Positions 6,411 through 13,922 of a DNA stretch of 20,756 nucleotides are shown here, one piece after another. The translations under genes were made by a program, and so were the position numbers. A model generated the notes under the pieces. That model searched no databases. It had not been told where the DNA came from and was given only the letters and a program-made list of their open reading frames with translations. Positions within the stretch are counted from its first letter, which is position 1. Every line of letters starts with the position of its first letter. Origin of the DNA: JBIOHJ01 sp044448905 (GTDB lineage: Bacteria; Bacteroidota; Bacteroidia; AKYH767-A; OLB10); contig JBIOHJ010000055.1 in the NCBI GenBank assembly GCA_044448905.1, forward strand, positions 1 through 20,756, written 5' to 3'.

Positions 6411-9038
6411 ATGGAAATTTCAAAGACATACGACCCTAAAAACATCGAAGATAAATGGTATAAATACTGGATGGAAAAGAAATTTTTTCATTCGGTTCCT
6501 GATAAGCGCGAGCCATACACCATTGTAATTCCTCCTCCAAATGTAACAGGTGTGCTTCACATGGGGCACATGCTCAACAATACTATACAAGATGTTTTGA
6601 TAAGGCGTGCCCGAATGTTGGGAAAAAATGCCTGCTGGGTTCCGGGCACCGACCATGCTTCGATTGCGACAGAAGCGCGGGTAGTTGCCATGCTTCGCGA
6701 ACGCGGAATAAAAAAATCGGATTTATCGCGCAATGAATTTTTAAAATATGCCTGGGAATGGAAAGAAAAATATGGAGGTATAATTCTCGATCAGTTAAAA
6801 AAACTTGGAGCAAGCTGTGATTGGGAACGCACACGTTTTACAATGGATGATGATTACTATCGCGATGTCATCAATGTATTTATTGATTTATACAATAAAG
6901 GAAATATATATCGCGGTTTACGAATGGTAAACTGGGACCCTGCTGCAAAAACTGCTGTAAGCGATGAAGAAGTAATTTTCAAACAGGTAAATTCAAAGCT
7001 TGTTTTTGTAAAATATAAATATGCTGAAGGTGATGGTTATTTGGTAGCAGCAACAGTTAGGCCTGAAACCATCATGGGCGATGTGGCTGTTGCGGTTCAT
7101 CCTGATGATGAACGCTATAAACACCTGAATGGAAAAAATGTAATCGTTCCTTTAGTCAATCGTAATGTACCTGTAATAGCCGATGAAGCGATTGACAAAG
7201 AATTCGGAACGGGTTGCCTGAAAGTTACTCCTGCCCATGACGAAGTAGATTACGAAATTGGGAAAAGGCATAATCTTCCCGTTATTGATACTCTAAATGA
7301 AGACGGAACTATTTCAGAAGCGGGACAGGTATTTATCGGTATGGACCGTTTTGCTGCACGCAAAGCTGCGTTGAAAAAATTAGAAGAAGATGGTTTGATT
7401 GAAAAGATGGAAGATTACTCCCACCAGGTTGGTCACAGCGAACGAACGGATGCAGTAATTGAACCTCGCTTGTCCATGCAATGGTTTTTGAAAATGAAAG
7501 AAATCAGCAAACCAGCTTTGGATGCAGTGGTAAATGGTGAGGTAAATTTAATTCCCCAAAAGTTTGTTAACACATACAAATATTGGATGGAAAATGTGCG
7601 CGACTGGTGTTTGTCGAGACAGCTTTGGTGGGGGCAACGCATTCCAGCATGGTACGATGAGGAAGGGAATTACGTTGTTGCTAAATCCGAAGAAGAAGCA
7701 AATTCAAAATTCAAAATTCAAAATTCAAAATTCAAAATTGGTGAATTGAAGCAAGATGAGGATGTTCTAGACACATGGGCATCTTCCTGGTTGTGGCCAA
7801 TAAGTTTATTTGATGGAATTGAGAAGCCCGACAATCCTGAAATAAAATATTATTATCCCACAAGCGATTTAATTACAGCTCCTGAAATTTTGTTTTTCTG
7901 GGTAGCGCGGATGGCGATTGCAGGATATGAGTATCAGAAGAAAAAACCTTTCACTAATGTTTACCTCACAGGAATTGTTCGTGACAAGCAGGGAAGAAAA
8001 ATGTCGAAGTCACTCGGCAATTCTCCTGAACCACTGGAATTGATTTCAAAATACAGTGCTGATGGTGTTCGGGTTGGTATGCTCTTGTGTTCACCTGCCG
8101 GAAATGATTTATTGTTTGATGAATCGTATTGTGAACAGGGAAGAAATTTCGCAAACAAAATTTGGAATGCTTTTCGGTTAATTAATGGCTGGCAAACCGG
8201 TGATGCGGAAGTTTCTGAAAAAAATCAAATTACTATTGACTGGTTCAATTCGAAACTGAATGCTGAAATTGAAAACATCAATGACTTGTTTTCAAAGTAT
8301 CGCATTTCGGAAGCATTGATGGCAATATATAAATTGGTGTGGGATGATTTCTGCTCGTGGTATCTTGAAATGGTTAAACCAGACTTTGCAGATGGAAATC
8401 CGCTGCCTATTGACAATTATACTTATAATTCTTCCATTGAATTTTTTGAAGAGTTGTTAAAACTACTTCATCCGTTCATGCCTTTTATTACGGAAGAAAT
8501 CTGGCATTTGATTGCAGAGCGCGAAGAAAAAGATTGCATTATCGTTGCTGAACTGCCTATTGGCGGAAAATATGATTCATTATTAATAAAAGATTTTGAA
8601 TTGGTTCAGGAATTGATTTCAGGAATAAGAACTTTTCGGAAGGAAAAAAATATTTCTCCCAGGGAAAGTTTATCTATCAGCATCCGTACGAATGAGATTT
8701 TCAATCACCAGTTTGATAATGTAATCTCAAAACTTGCGAACATAACTGAAATAAAATCAGAGAATGAAAAAATTACCGGTGCGTTTTCTTTGATGGTTAA
8801 AAACCTGGAGGTTTTTATTCCGGTAAAAATGAAAATCGATGTTGCGGCCGAGAAAGAAAAAATCATGCAGGAGATTGAATACAATAAAGGATTTCTTGAA
8901 TCTGTGATGAAAAAACTCAGCAACCAGAGTTTTGTCTCAAAAGCAAAACCCGAGGTAATTGCAAACGAACAAAAAAAGAAAGCCGATGCTGAAACGAAAA
9001 TAAAAGTGCTTCGGGAACAGCTTGAAAATTTAAAATAG
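6411..9038 (+). CDS. valS: Valyl-tRNA synthetase
   Basis: A class I aminoacyl-tRNA synthetase of 875 residues, the usual bacterial ValRS length. It joins valine to tRNA-Val in the cytoplasm and edits mischarged threonine. The N-terminal PPPNVTGVLHMGHM segment contains the HIGH-type signature (His-Met-Gly-His), and GRKMSKSLGN holds the KMSKS loop (near residues 527-536). The CP1 editing region lies between them, with Thr-Val-Arg-Pro-Glu-Thr near 215-220. The anticodon-binding domain occupies about 600-760, and the C-terminus is the ValRS coiled-coil arm. Just before the Asp-Val-Leu-Asp-Thr-Trp motif, residues about 431-443 (two NSKFKI units) are encoded by a seven-base tandem repeat (see 7701-7739). 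It ends 4 bp from the convergent gene downstream. Confidence 0.98.
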   Translation: MEISKTYDPKNIEDKWYKYWMEKKFFHSVPDKREPYTIVIPPPNVTGVLHMGHMLNNTIQDVLIRRARMLGKNACWVPGTDHASIATEARVVAMLRERGIKKSDLSRNEFLKYAWEWKEKYGGIILDQLKKLGASCDWERTRFTMDDDYYRDVINVFIDLYNKGNIYRGLRMVNWDPAAKTAVSDEEVIFKQVNSKLVFVKYKYAEGDGYLVAATVRPETIMGDVAVAVHPDDERYKHLNGKNVIVPLVNRNVPVIADEAIDKEFGTGCLKVTPAHDEVDYEIGKRHNLPVIDTLNEDGTISEAGQVFIGMDRFAARKAALKKLEEDGLIEKMEDYSHQVGHSERTDAVIEPRLSMQWFLKMKEISKPALDAVVNGEVNLIPQKFVNTYKYWMENVRDWCLSRQLWWGQRIPAWYDEEGNYVVAKSEEEANSKFKIQNSKFKIGELKQDEDVLDTWASSWLWPISLFDGIEKPDNPEIKYYYPTSDLITAPEILFFWVARMAIAGYEYQKKKPFTNVYLTGIVRDKQGRKMSKSLGNSPEPLELISKYSADGVRVGMLLCSPAGNDLLFDESYCEQGRNFANKIWNAFRLINGWQTGDAEVSEKNQITIDWFNSKLNAEIENINDLFSKYRISEALMAIYKLVWDDFCSWYLEMVKPDFADGNPLPIDNYTYNSSIEFFEELLKLLHPFMPFITEEIWHLIAEREEKDCIIVAELPIGGKYDSLLIKDFELVQELISGIRTFRKEKNISPRESLSISIRTNEIFNHQFDNVISKLANITEIKSENEKITGAFSLMVKNLEVFIPVKMKIDVAAEKEKIMQEIEYNKGFLESVMKKLSNQSFVSKAKPEVIANEQKKKADAETKIKVLREQLENLK
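7701..7739 (+). repeat. Heptanucleotide tandem repeat (AATTCAA) inside valS
   Basis: Five perfect copies of AATTCAA (7701-7735) are followed by a partial copy AATT. Three copies make 21 bp, so the protein shows a seven-residue repeat, NSKFKIQ then NSKFKIG. The unit length is not a multiple of three, so gain or loss of one or two copies would shift the valS frame. Confidence 0.97.
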
Positions 9039-9042
9039 AATT

Positions 9043-9621
9043 TTATTCATTCTCTTTTTTATTCAATTCCTCAAGAACCAGGCTGGTAATGTTGAGAGAA
9101 TCATTTGCCAGCAGAATTCCTCCCCCTTTTTGAAATCCCAAAATAAACTGGTAGTTTTTATTGCGGTTAAATTTTTTGAGCACATCCGTAAGATGATGAT
9201 GCAGACTGTCATTTAATTTTCCCTCTTCTTGTGCAAGTTCATCAGTCATATCCTCTTTGTACTTCATAAACTCCTGTTGTTTTCGCCCCAACGATTCTTC
9301 GGTTGTCTGTCTTTGCTGCTCCGTCATGCCTGCTCCCGTTTCCTGATATTGTTTTATTTCATTTTCCAAAGTTCTTCCTCTTCCCTTTAATATGATTTCA
9401 ATACTGTCTTGTTTATTTTCCAGCGAATTTTTAAGCCTTATGAAGTAGGGATAGTTGTCCAGCAATGAATCTGAATTCAGGTAAACAATAGTTGCTTCCG
9501 GCAACACTAACATATCAGGTGTAACCTGCTCCGTTTCACTTTTGTGTAAATAAACTTTGTAATAGAGAAATGCAACAGCAACAATCAGTATTGCATTTAA
9601 AACTAAAGAGATATTTTTCAT
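9043..9621 (-). CDS. OmpH/Skp-like periplasmic coiled-coil protein
   Basis: A protein of 192 residues from the ATG at 9621. A longer reading to 9666 begins with a polar stretch that would bury the hydrophobic segment, so the shorter start is preferred. Residues 4-22 form an N-terminal membrane anchor or uncleaved signal. Residues about 43-60 (Ile-Val-Tyr-Leu-Asn-Ser-Asp-Ser-Leu-Leu) form the strand typical of OmpH-family proteins, followed by a long charged coiled coil (about 62-150) and a C-terminal strand pair rich in Gly (165-168). Skp/OmpH proteins are trimeric chaperones that carry unfolded outer-membrane proteins through the periplasm. The family match rests on layout and the N-terminal strand, not on strong motifs. 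It is the last of three same-strand envelope genes, 54 bp after the DUF218 gene. Confidence 0.78.
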   Translation of the reverse strand: MKNISLVLNAILIVAVAFLYYKVYLHKSETEQVTPDMLVLPEATIVYLNSDSLLDNYPYFIRLKNSLENKQDSIEIILKGRGRTLENEIKQYQETGAGMTEQQRQTTEESLGRKQQEFMKYKEDMTDELAQEEGKLNDSLHHHLTDVLKKFNRNKNYQFILGFQKGGGILLANDSLNITSLVLEELNKKENE

Positions 9622-9675
9622 ATTATTTTTTTTGTGCGGGTAAAGATAGAAAAGTTCAAAGTTCAATCTAACCCG

Positions 9676-10443
9676 TCATAAATAACCGGCAACTTTGTAG
9701 CTAACACAGCCTATCCATTCATGAAATAATACATCCCATTGCATGAGGTACTCAGCATCAGGGATAATTATTTTGTCAGGTGTGTATTGCCCGGTTCCTG
9801 ATCTTTCATCAACTGAAAATGGATCGGCAGCTATTCCCTGTTTTGCAAAACAAGCCAGCGATCTTCTCATGTGAAAAGCAGATGTAATGAGCAGAATATT
9901 TTTTTCAGGAAAATCCTTTTTCAAAATTTCGGAACTCATCTTCGCATTTTCATAGGTATTCTTCGATTGATTTTCAATAATAATATCCTGTTCAGGGATG
10001 TTCATTTTTAAAATTAAATTTTTCAAAAGCTCTGCTTCTTTATATTGCTGCATAAGCAACAAACCGCTTCCACCTGTTAACAAAATTTTTTTAATTCTTT
10101 TTTCCTTATACAGTTCCACACATTTTAACAGGCGATCTGCGCCTTGTCCGAAAACAATTCGCTCCATCTCGGTATTATAATACCGCATAGAGCCACCCAT
10201 CAGCACACCCACTTCGTAGGGTTTCTGTATTTCATTTATTTTTCGCGCGGGAATTTCCCATGCATGCATCACTGTGTTTAAAAGAAACGGATTCGAAAAC
10301 AAAACAAGAAGCAATAAACCGGTAATCAGGAATTTTTTCTTTTTAGTTGAATTCTTTAAAAACATTCCTGCTATAATAAATGCCAATATCCAGCTAAGAG
10401 GAGAAAAAATAAAATATAAGATTTTAGAGAGTATAAAAAACAT
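9676..10443 (-). CDS. ElyC/YdcF/SanA-like DUF218 membrane protein
   Basis: A protein of 255 residues from the ATG at 10443; an upstream TTG would add seven residues. Two membrane segments (about 5-28 and 38-58) are followed by a DUF218 domain. Its conserved pieces are Gly-Gly-Ser (83-85), Thr-Gly-Gly-Ser-Gly (123-127), Asn-Thr-Tyr-Glu-Asn-Ala (162-167) and Thr-Ser-Ala-Phe-His-Met-Arg-Arg-Ser (188-195). This two-helix-plus-DUF218 layout and length match E. coli ElyC (about 259 residues), which is tied to peptidoglycan and lipid-carrier homeostasis. The biochemical activity of the family is not settled. Neighbours with envelope roles support a cell-wall or surface-polymer function. Confidence 0.87.
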   Translation of the reverse strand: MFFILSKILYFIFSPLSWILAFIIAGMFLKNSTKKKKFLITGLLLLVLFSNPFLLNTVMHAWEIPARKINEIQKPYEVGVLMGGSMRYYNTEMERIVFGQGADRLLKCVELYKEKRIKKILLTGGSGLLLMQQYKEAELLKNLILKMNIPEQDIIIENQSKNTYENAKMSSEILKKDFPEKNILLITSAFHMRRSLACFAKQGIAADPFSVDERSGTGQYTPDKIIIPDAEYLMQWDVLFHEWIGCVSYKVAGYL

Positions 10444-10511
10444 TTTCAGTTGAATTAATAGCAAACATACCCAAAATCGTTTCCGTTGAATTATTTCTGG
10501 TTAATAGTTTT

Positions 10512-11612
10512 TCAAAATCTGATTCCCACTCCTGTTTCAAAAAAATCGGCCTTAGCCCAATGCGACTTCAGGTTAAAGCAGACAAAATAATTTTTATGGA
10601 AATGATATTTCAAACTTAACCTGTGATAAACATTTCCATCAGTTTTTAATTGGTTGTAAAAATAACCTCCCATCTGAATCATCATCGAGAAATCAGATAA
10701 GATCATTTCATAACCGGCACTGATGCCAGCACGAGTTCCATAAACAAAACCATATTGCATTAAAGAGCCGTCTTCGAGTCGGTAAATAAGTGAATTGTCA
10801 TAATGGTAATCTAACGCTAAGCCCGCAGCGCTTTTTCTTGTAAACTGTTTAAACCGCGAAACCGATAAAATCACTGCAAAAAATTGGGGTCCCATCACAG
10901 GATAAATTTGCTTGATGCCCGTTCCTATATAGACTGCATTCTTGTAGTGCTTTTTAAATTCAGGTATCGAATCTTTCACAAGAGGTTTGGTGTCTCCAAA
11001 ATGTCGGGTAATGCCGGCCTGAATGGAAGCGATATTAATTCCCTGGTTGGGGGTAATGATTGCACCATTCGAAAAATGGGTAAGATTTATTCCAGTGTTA
11101 AAATCCGTTTGCTTAAACAATTTTATTTTTAATGCGGCAGCAAAATGAATTGCTGAGTTCACATGCGACCCAATGGAAACATTTTCATAATTGGTTTTGT
11201 AGTTAAAAGGCCTTTGAACATATCCTAAACCCCATCCGTAACTAAATCCGAAATGTATTTTTTCGTTAGTGCAAATCGGAAAATTAACAAACGGAATCAC
11301 AGCCTGCCCGAAACCGATTTGTTCGGGATTCCCTAGATCAAAATAAAAATATTTCAACCCGATTTCAGGATAATTATAAAGCTGCTGCCAGATTTTTTTT
11401 CCAAGTGTTTTTTTGCTGACACAAACTTCAAAACCTTTAACATGATCCTTTTGCAAAGCAACAATGTTGCCCCGGTGTGCAATGATAAAACCATAATGAT
11501 AGCCGGCTGAAATTTGCACGCTACTCTGAGTCATTTCAGGCAAACTCTGGGCGTAAGCAAAATGAAACGATAAAGCCTGGAATAGGATAAGAGAAAAAGT
11601 TCTGTTCAACAA
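10512..11612 (-). CDS. PagL-like acyloxyacyl hydrolase / outer-membrane beta-barrel protein
   Basis: A protein of about 366 residues if it starts at the TTG at 11612. The open frame runs further up to 11834, but that part overlaps mazG on the other strand and lacks coding character. The TTG leads straight into a signal peptide (about residues 3-20, ending Ala-Tyr-Ala-Gln), and a -7-type box lies just upstream. The body has alternating polar and hydrophobic strands and ends in Gly-Ile-Arg-Phe, the C-terminal Phe of outer-membrane barrels. The segment Thr-His-Phe-Ser-Asn-Gly, followed by Pro-Asn-Gln-Gly, matches the His-x-Ser active-site region of PagL lipid A 3-O-deacylases. At the spacing of the PagL catalytic Glu, 14 residues after the His, this protein has Asn. 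Lipid A deacylation is therefore plausible but not secure. The protein is also longer than classic PagL, with about 150 extra C-terminal residues. Confidence 0.75.
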   Translation of the reverse strand: MLNRTFSLILFQALSFHFAYAQSLPEMTQSSVQISAGYHYGFIIAHRGNIVALQKDHVKGFEVCVSKKTLGKKIWQQLYNYPEIGLKYFYFDLGNPEQIGFGQAVIPFVNFPICTNEKIHFGFSYGWGLGYVQRPFNYKTNYENVSIGSHVNSAIHFAAALKIKLFKQTDFNTGINLTHFSNGAIITPNQGINIASIQAGITRHFGDTKPLVKDSIPEFKKHYKNAVYIGTGIKQIYPVMGPQFFAVILSVSRFKQFTRKSAAGLALDYHYDNSLIYRLEDGSLMQYGFVYGTRAGISAGYEMILSDFSMMIQMGGYFYNQLKTDGNVYHRLSLKYHFHKNYFVCFNLKSHWAKADFFETGVGIRF

Positions 11613-11631
11613 TTGAATATTTTTAAGCGTG

Positions 11632-11639
11632 CAAAAATA
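11632..11639 (-). promoter_or_regulatory. Putative -7 box of the PagL-like gene cluster
   Basis: On the minus strand this reads TATTTTTG, matching TAnnTTTG, and ends 19 bp before the proposed TTG start at 11612. It supports the short start for that gene. No clear -33 element was found, and the region is AT-rich, so chance is possible. Confidence 0.38.
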
Positions 11640-11692
11640 ATTAAATCGGAATGATGGATTTCGATTATTTTCGTACACAAAATTTTTATTAC

Positions 11693-12463
11693 ATGAATGA
11701 AAAATTAAAAGCCTTTGAACGGCTGCTGAAGATAATGGACGAATTACGTGCAAGTTGTCCATGGGACAAGCAACAAACTTTTGAAAGCCTGCGCCATTTA
11801 ACCATCGAAGAAGTGTACGAACTTGGAGATGCAATTCTTGAGGACAACCCTGATGATATCAAAAAAGAGCTGGGTGATCTTTTACTTCATATTGTTTTCT
11901 ATGCGAAAATTGCTTCTGAGAAAAACGCGTTTGATATTACAGATGTGATAAACCGCGAATGTGAAAAATTAATTCATCGTCATCCGCACATTTATGGTGA
12001 TAAGGTTGTTAAGGATTCAAAAGAAGTTTCAAAAAACTGGGAGCAGCTTAAATTAAGCGAGGGAAATAAATCGGTACTTGATGGGGTGCCTGCATCGCTG
12101 CCATCGATGGTTAAAGCTATGCGCATCCAGGAAAAAGCCCGTGCTTCAGGTTTTGACTGGGAAAAAAAAGAGCAGGTATGGGAAAAAGTTCTGGAAGAAT
12201 TGAAGGAATTTAAAAATGAAATTGATAATAAAAATACTGAACAGATTAAAAACGAATTTGGTGACTTGATTTTTTCGTTAATCAACTATGCCCGGTTTGT
12301 TGAAGTGAATCCTGAAGAATCACTTGAACGGACAAATAAAAAATTCATAAACCGTTTTACTTATCTTGAAAAGAAGGCAACCGATGAAGGCAAAAAACTT
12401 CATGACATGAAATTAGAGGAGATGGATAAAATTTGGGATGAGGCAAAAGCAAAAGGAATTTGA
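11693..12463 (+). CDS. mazG: Nucleoside triphosphate pyrophosphohydrolase MazG
   Basis: A protein of 256 residues from the ATG at 11693. An ATG at 11651 would add 14 residues not seen in the family, and E. coli MazG has about 263 residues. It has tandem MazG domains. The N-terminal one has the Cys-Pro-Trp-Asp-Lys-x-Gln-Thr signature (22-29), Glu-39/Glu-40/Glu-43 and Glu-59-Leu-Gly-Asp-62. The C-terminal one has Glu-169/Glu-172 and Glu-188-Phe-Gly-Asp-191. MazG hydrolyses NTPs and dNTPs to the monophosphate and pyrophosphate, clearing damaged nucleotides; in E. coli it also influences ppGpp levels. It is divergent from the PagL-like gene, with 80 bp between the starts. A near-match -7 box (TATTTTCG, 11666-11673) lies 19 bp upstream. 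Confidence 0.95.
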   Translation: MNEKLKAFERLLKIMDELRASCPWDKQQTFESLRHLTIEEVYELGDAILEDNPDDIKKELGDLLLHIVFYAKIASEKNAFDITDVINRECEKLIHRHPHIYGDKVVKDSKEVSKNWEQLKLSEGNKSVLDGVPASLPSMVKAMRIQEKARASGFDWEKKEQVWEKVLEELKEFKNEIDNKNTEQIKNEFGDLIFSLINYARFVEVNPEESLERTNKKFINRFTYLEKKATDEGKKLHDMKLEEMDKIWDEAKAKGI

Positions 12464-12651
12464 AAAATTGTTTATCTGATAAATGCGGTGCACGCGTTTT
12501 ATTTATCCTTCGAATTGAGGCTCTTATGCTTCTTTTGCGTAGCTTTACCGCTATAATAATATCAAATGGTATGTTATTTTAATTTAAAGGGAACAGTAAT
12601 AAAATAAAACAACAACTCCATTCAAAAAGCTAATAAACAAGCATATTTATC

Positions 12652-13896
12652 ATGGATAATAAACTAATTGAAAAGGTCAAAAAATATGTTAAGGAAGTTT
12701 TCGAGGAAAAGTATGATAATAGGTCAACCTACCATTCTTTTGAGCATACGCGCGAAGTAGCTGAAGCGTCTGAAAAAATCGGGAATGGCTCCGATCTCAA
12801 TGATGAAGAACTCGAAACCGTTGTCATAGCGGCATGGTTTCATGATACAGGTTACATGTTTCAGCGTGAAGATCACGAGACTTACAGTGTCAAAAAGGCT
12901 GAAGAGTTTTTGAAGTCAAATAAATATCCTGATGAAAAGGTACAAAGAGTTGCCGCCTGTATTATGGCAACCCGGATAAATCATGTTCCGGAAAATTTAA
13001 TGGAGGAAGTAATTCACGATGCTGATTATATCAACCTTGCCAACCCTGATAATTATAAACAATCAGAATTATTAAAACTCGAATCAGTTAATTATGGCGG
13101 TAGCGAACCATCCGAGGAAGAATGGCTGGCAGCAGAACTTAAATTTTTGCTGAATCACAGGTATTATACAGCATATGCAAGAAAAAAGCTTGAAGATAAA
13201 AAATCAGAAAACATTAAAAAGATAAAAAAGAAACTTAAAAAACACAGGGAAAATGAAGCATTAATAGCAAATAAACCTGTTGTAGCCGATAAAGAAAAAA
13301 ACAAGGCTGAGGCAAAGCAAGAGAAAATACAACAGGCTGAAAATAAGGAAATAGAAAAGAAGGAAAATATAGCAATAAAAGGTTTTGAAGCTATTTATAA
13401 ATTAACAGCAACCAATCACATGCGTATGAACGCCATTGCTGACAGAAAAGCAAATATAATGCTCACCTTAAACGGTATTATTATTTCCATTACGCTCAGT
13501 ATAGTGGCATCTGATTCAGATTCTAACCCGCGTTTAATAATTCCAACAAGCATATTGATTTTAGTTTGTTTAGCAACTATAATATTTGCCACGCTTTCCA
13601 CCCGTCCAAAAGTTACTTCAGGAAAAATAGAAAAAGAAGACATTGAAAATAAAAAAGCGAATTTGCTTTTCTTCGGAAATTTTTCCCGAATGAATTTTGA
13701 AGATTTTGACTGGGGAATAAGAAAAATGATAAGGGACCAGGAGTATCTTCATAATTCAATGATACAGGACTTTTATAGCCTCGGAAAAGTACTAGACATG
13801 AAGTTCCTTTACCTGCGCATCTGTTACAACGTATTCATGTTTGGAATTGTGTTGAGCGTGCTTTCCATTACCGTTCTCATTGCATTAGGATATTAA
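12652..13896 (+). CDS. HD-domain phosphohydrolase fused to a PycTM-type (DUF5706) membrane effector module
   Basis: A protein of 414 residues. Residues about 1-175 form an HD domain with apparently intact metal ligands: His-28 and His-32 (Tyr-His-Ser-Phe-Glu-His), the His-64/Asp-65 doublet, His-75, and Asp-123/Asp-125. A Lys/Glu-rich, probably coiled-coil linker follows (176-242). Residues 243-414 resemble the PycTM or DUF5706 effector of Pycsar anti-phage systems. They begin with Leu-Thr-Ala-Thr-Asn-His, then Asp-Arg-Lys-Ala-Asn-Ile-Met-Leu-Thr-Leu-Asn-Gly (264-275), then two adjacent membrane helices (about 269-287 and 295-316) and a third at 393-413. In Pycsar, cCMP or cUMP triggers such effectors to damage the membrane. 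The HD domain could hydrolyse a nucleotide signal. The domain calls are from sequence; function in defence is inference. The neighbour 26 bp downstream, in convergent orientation, is a cyclase-like DUF2652 gene. Confidence 0.85.
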   Translation: MDNKLIEKVKKYVKEVFEEKYDNRSTYHSFEHTREVAEASEKIGNGSDLNDEELETVVIAAWFHDTGYMFQREDHETYSVKKAEEFLKSNKYPDEKVQRVAACIMATRINHVPENLMEEVIHDADYINLANPDNYKQSELLKLESVNYGGSEPSEEEWLAAELKFLLNHRYYTAYARKKLEDKKSENIKKIKKKLKKHRENEALIANKPVVADKEKNKAEAKQEKIQQAENKEIEKKENIAIKGFEAIYKLTATNHMRMNAIADRKANIMLTLNGIIISITLSIVASDSDSNPRLIIPTSILILVCLATIIFATLSTRPKVTSGKIEKEDIENKKANLLFFGNFSRMNFEDFDWGIRKMIRDQEYLHNSMIQDFYSLGKVLDMKFLYLRICYNVFMFGIVLSVLSITVLIALGY

Positions 13897-13922
13897 TCAA
13901 ATTATACTACCCGATAACCAGA

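Noticed and set aside
9622..9666. Longer N-terminus for the OmpH-like protein
   Set aside because: The added 15 residues would precede the membrane segment with a sequence not typical of signals; the ATG at 9621 leads directly into it.
11613..11834. Upstream extension of the PagL-like reading frame (74 codons)
   Set aside because: It runs antisense through the conserved start of mazG, lacks a signal peptide at its own start, and sits upstream of the likely promoter box.
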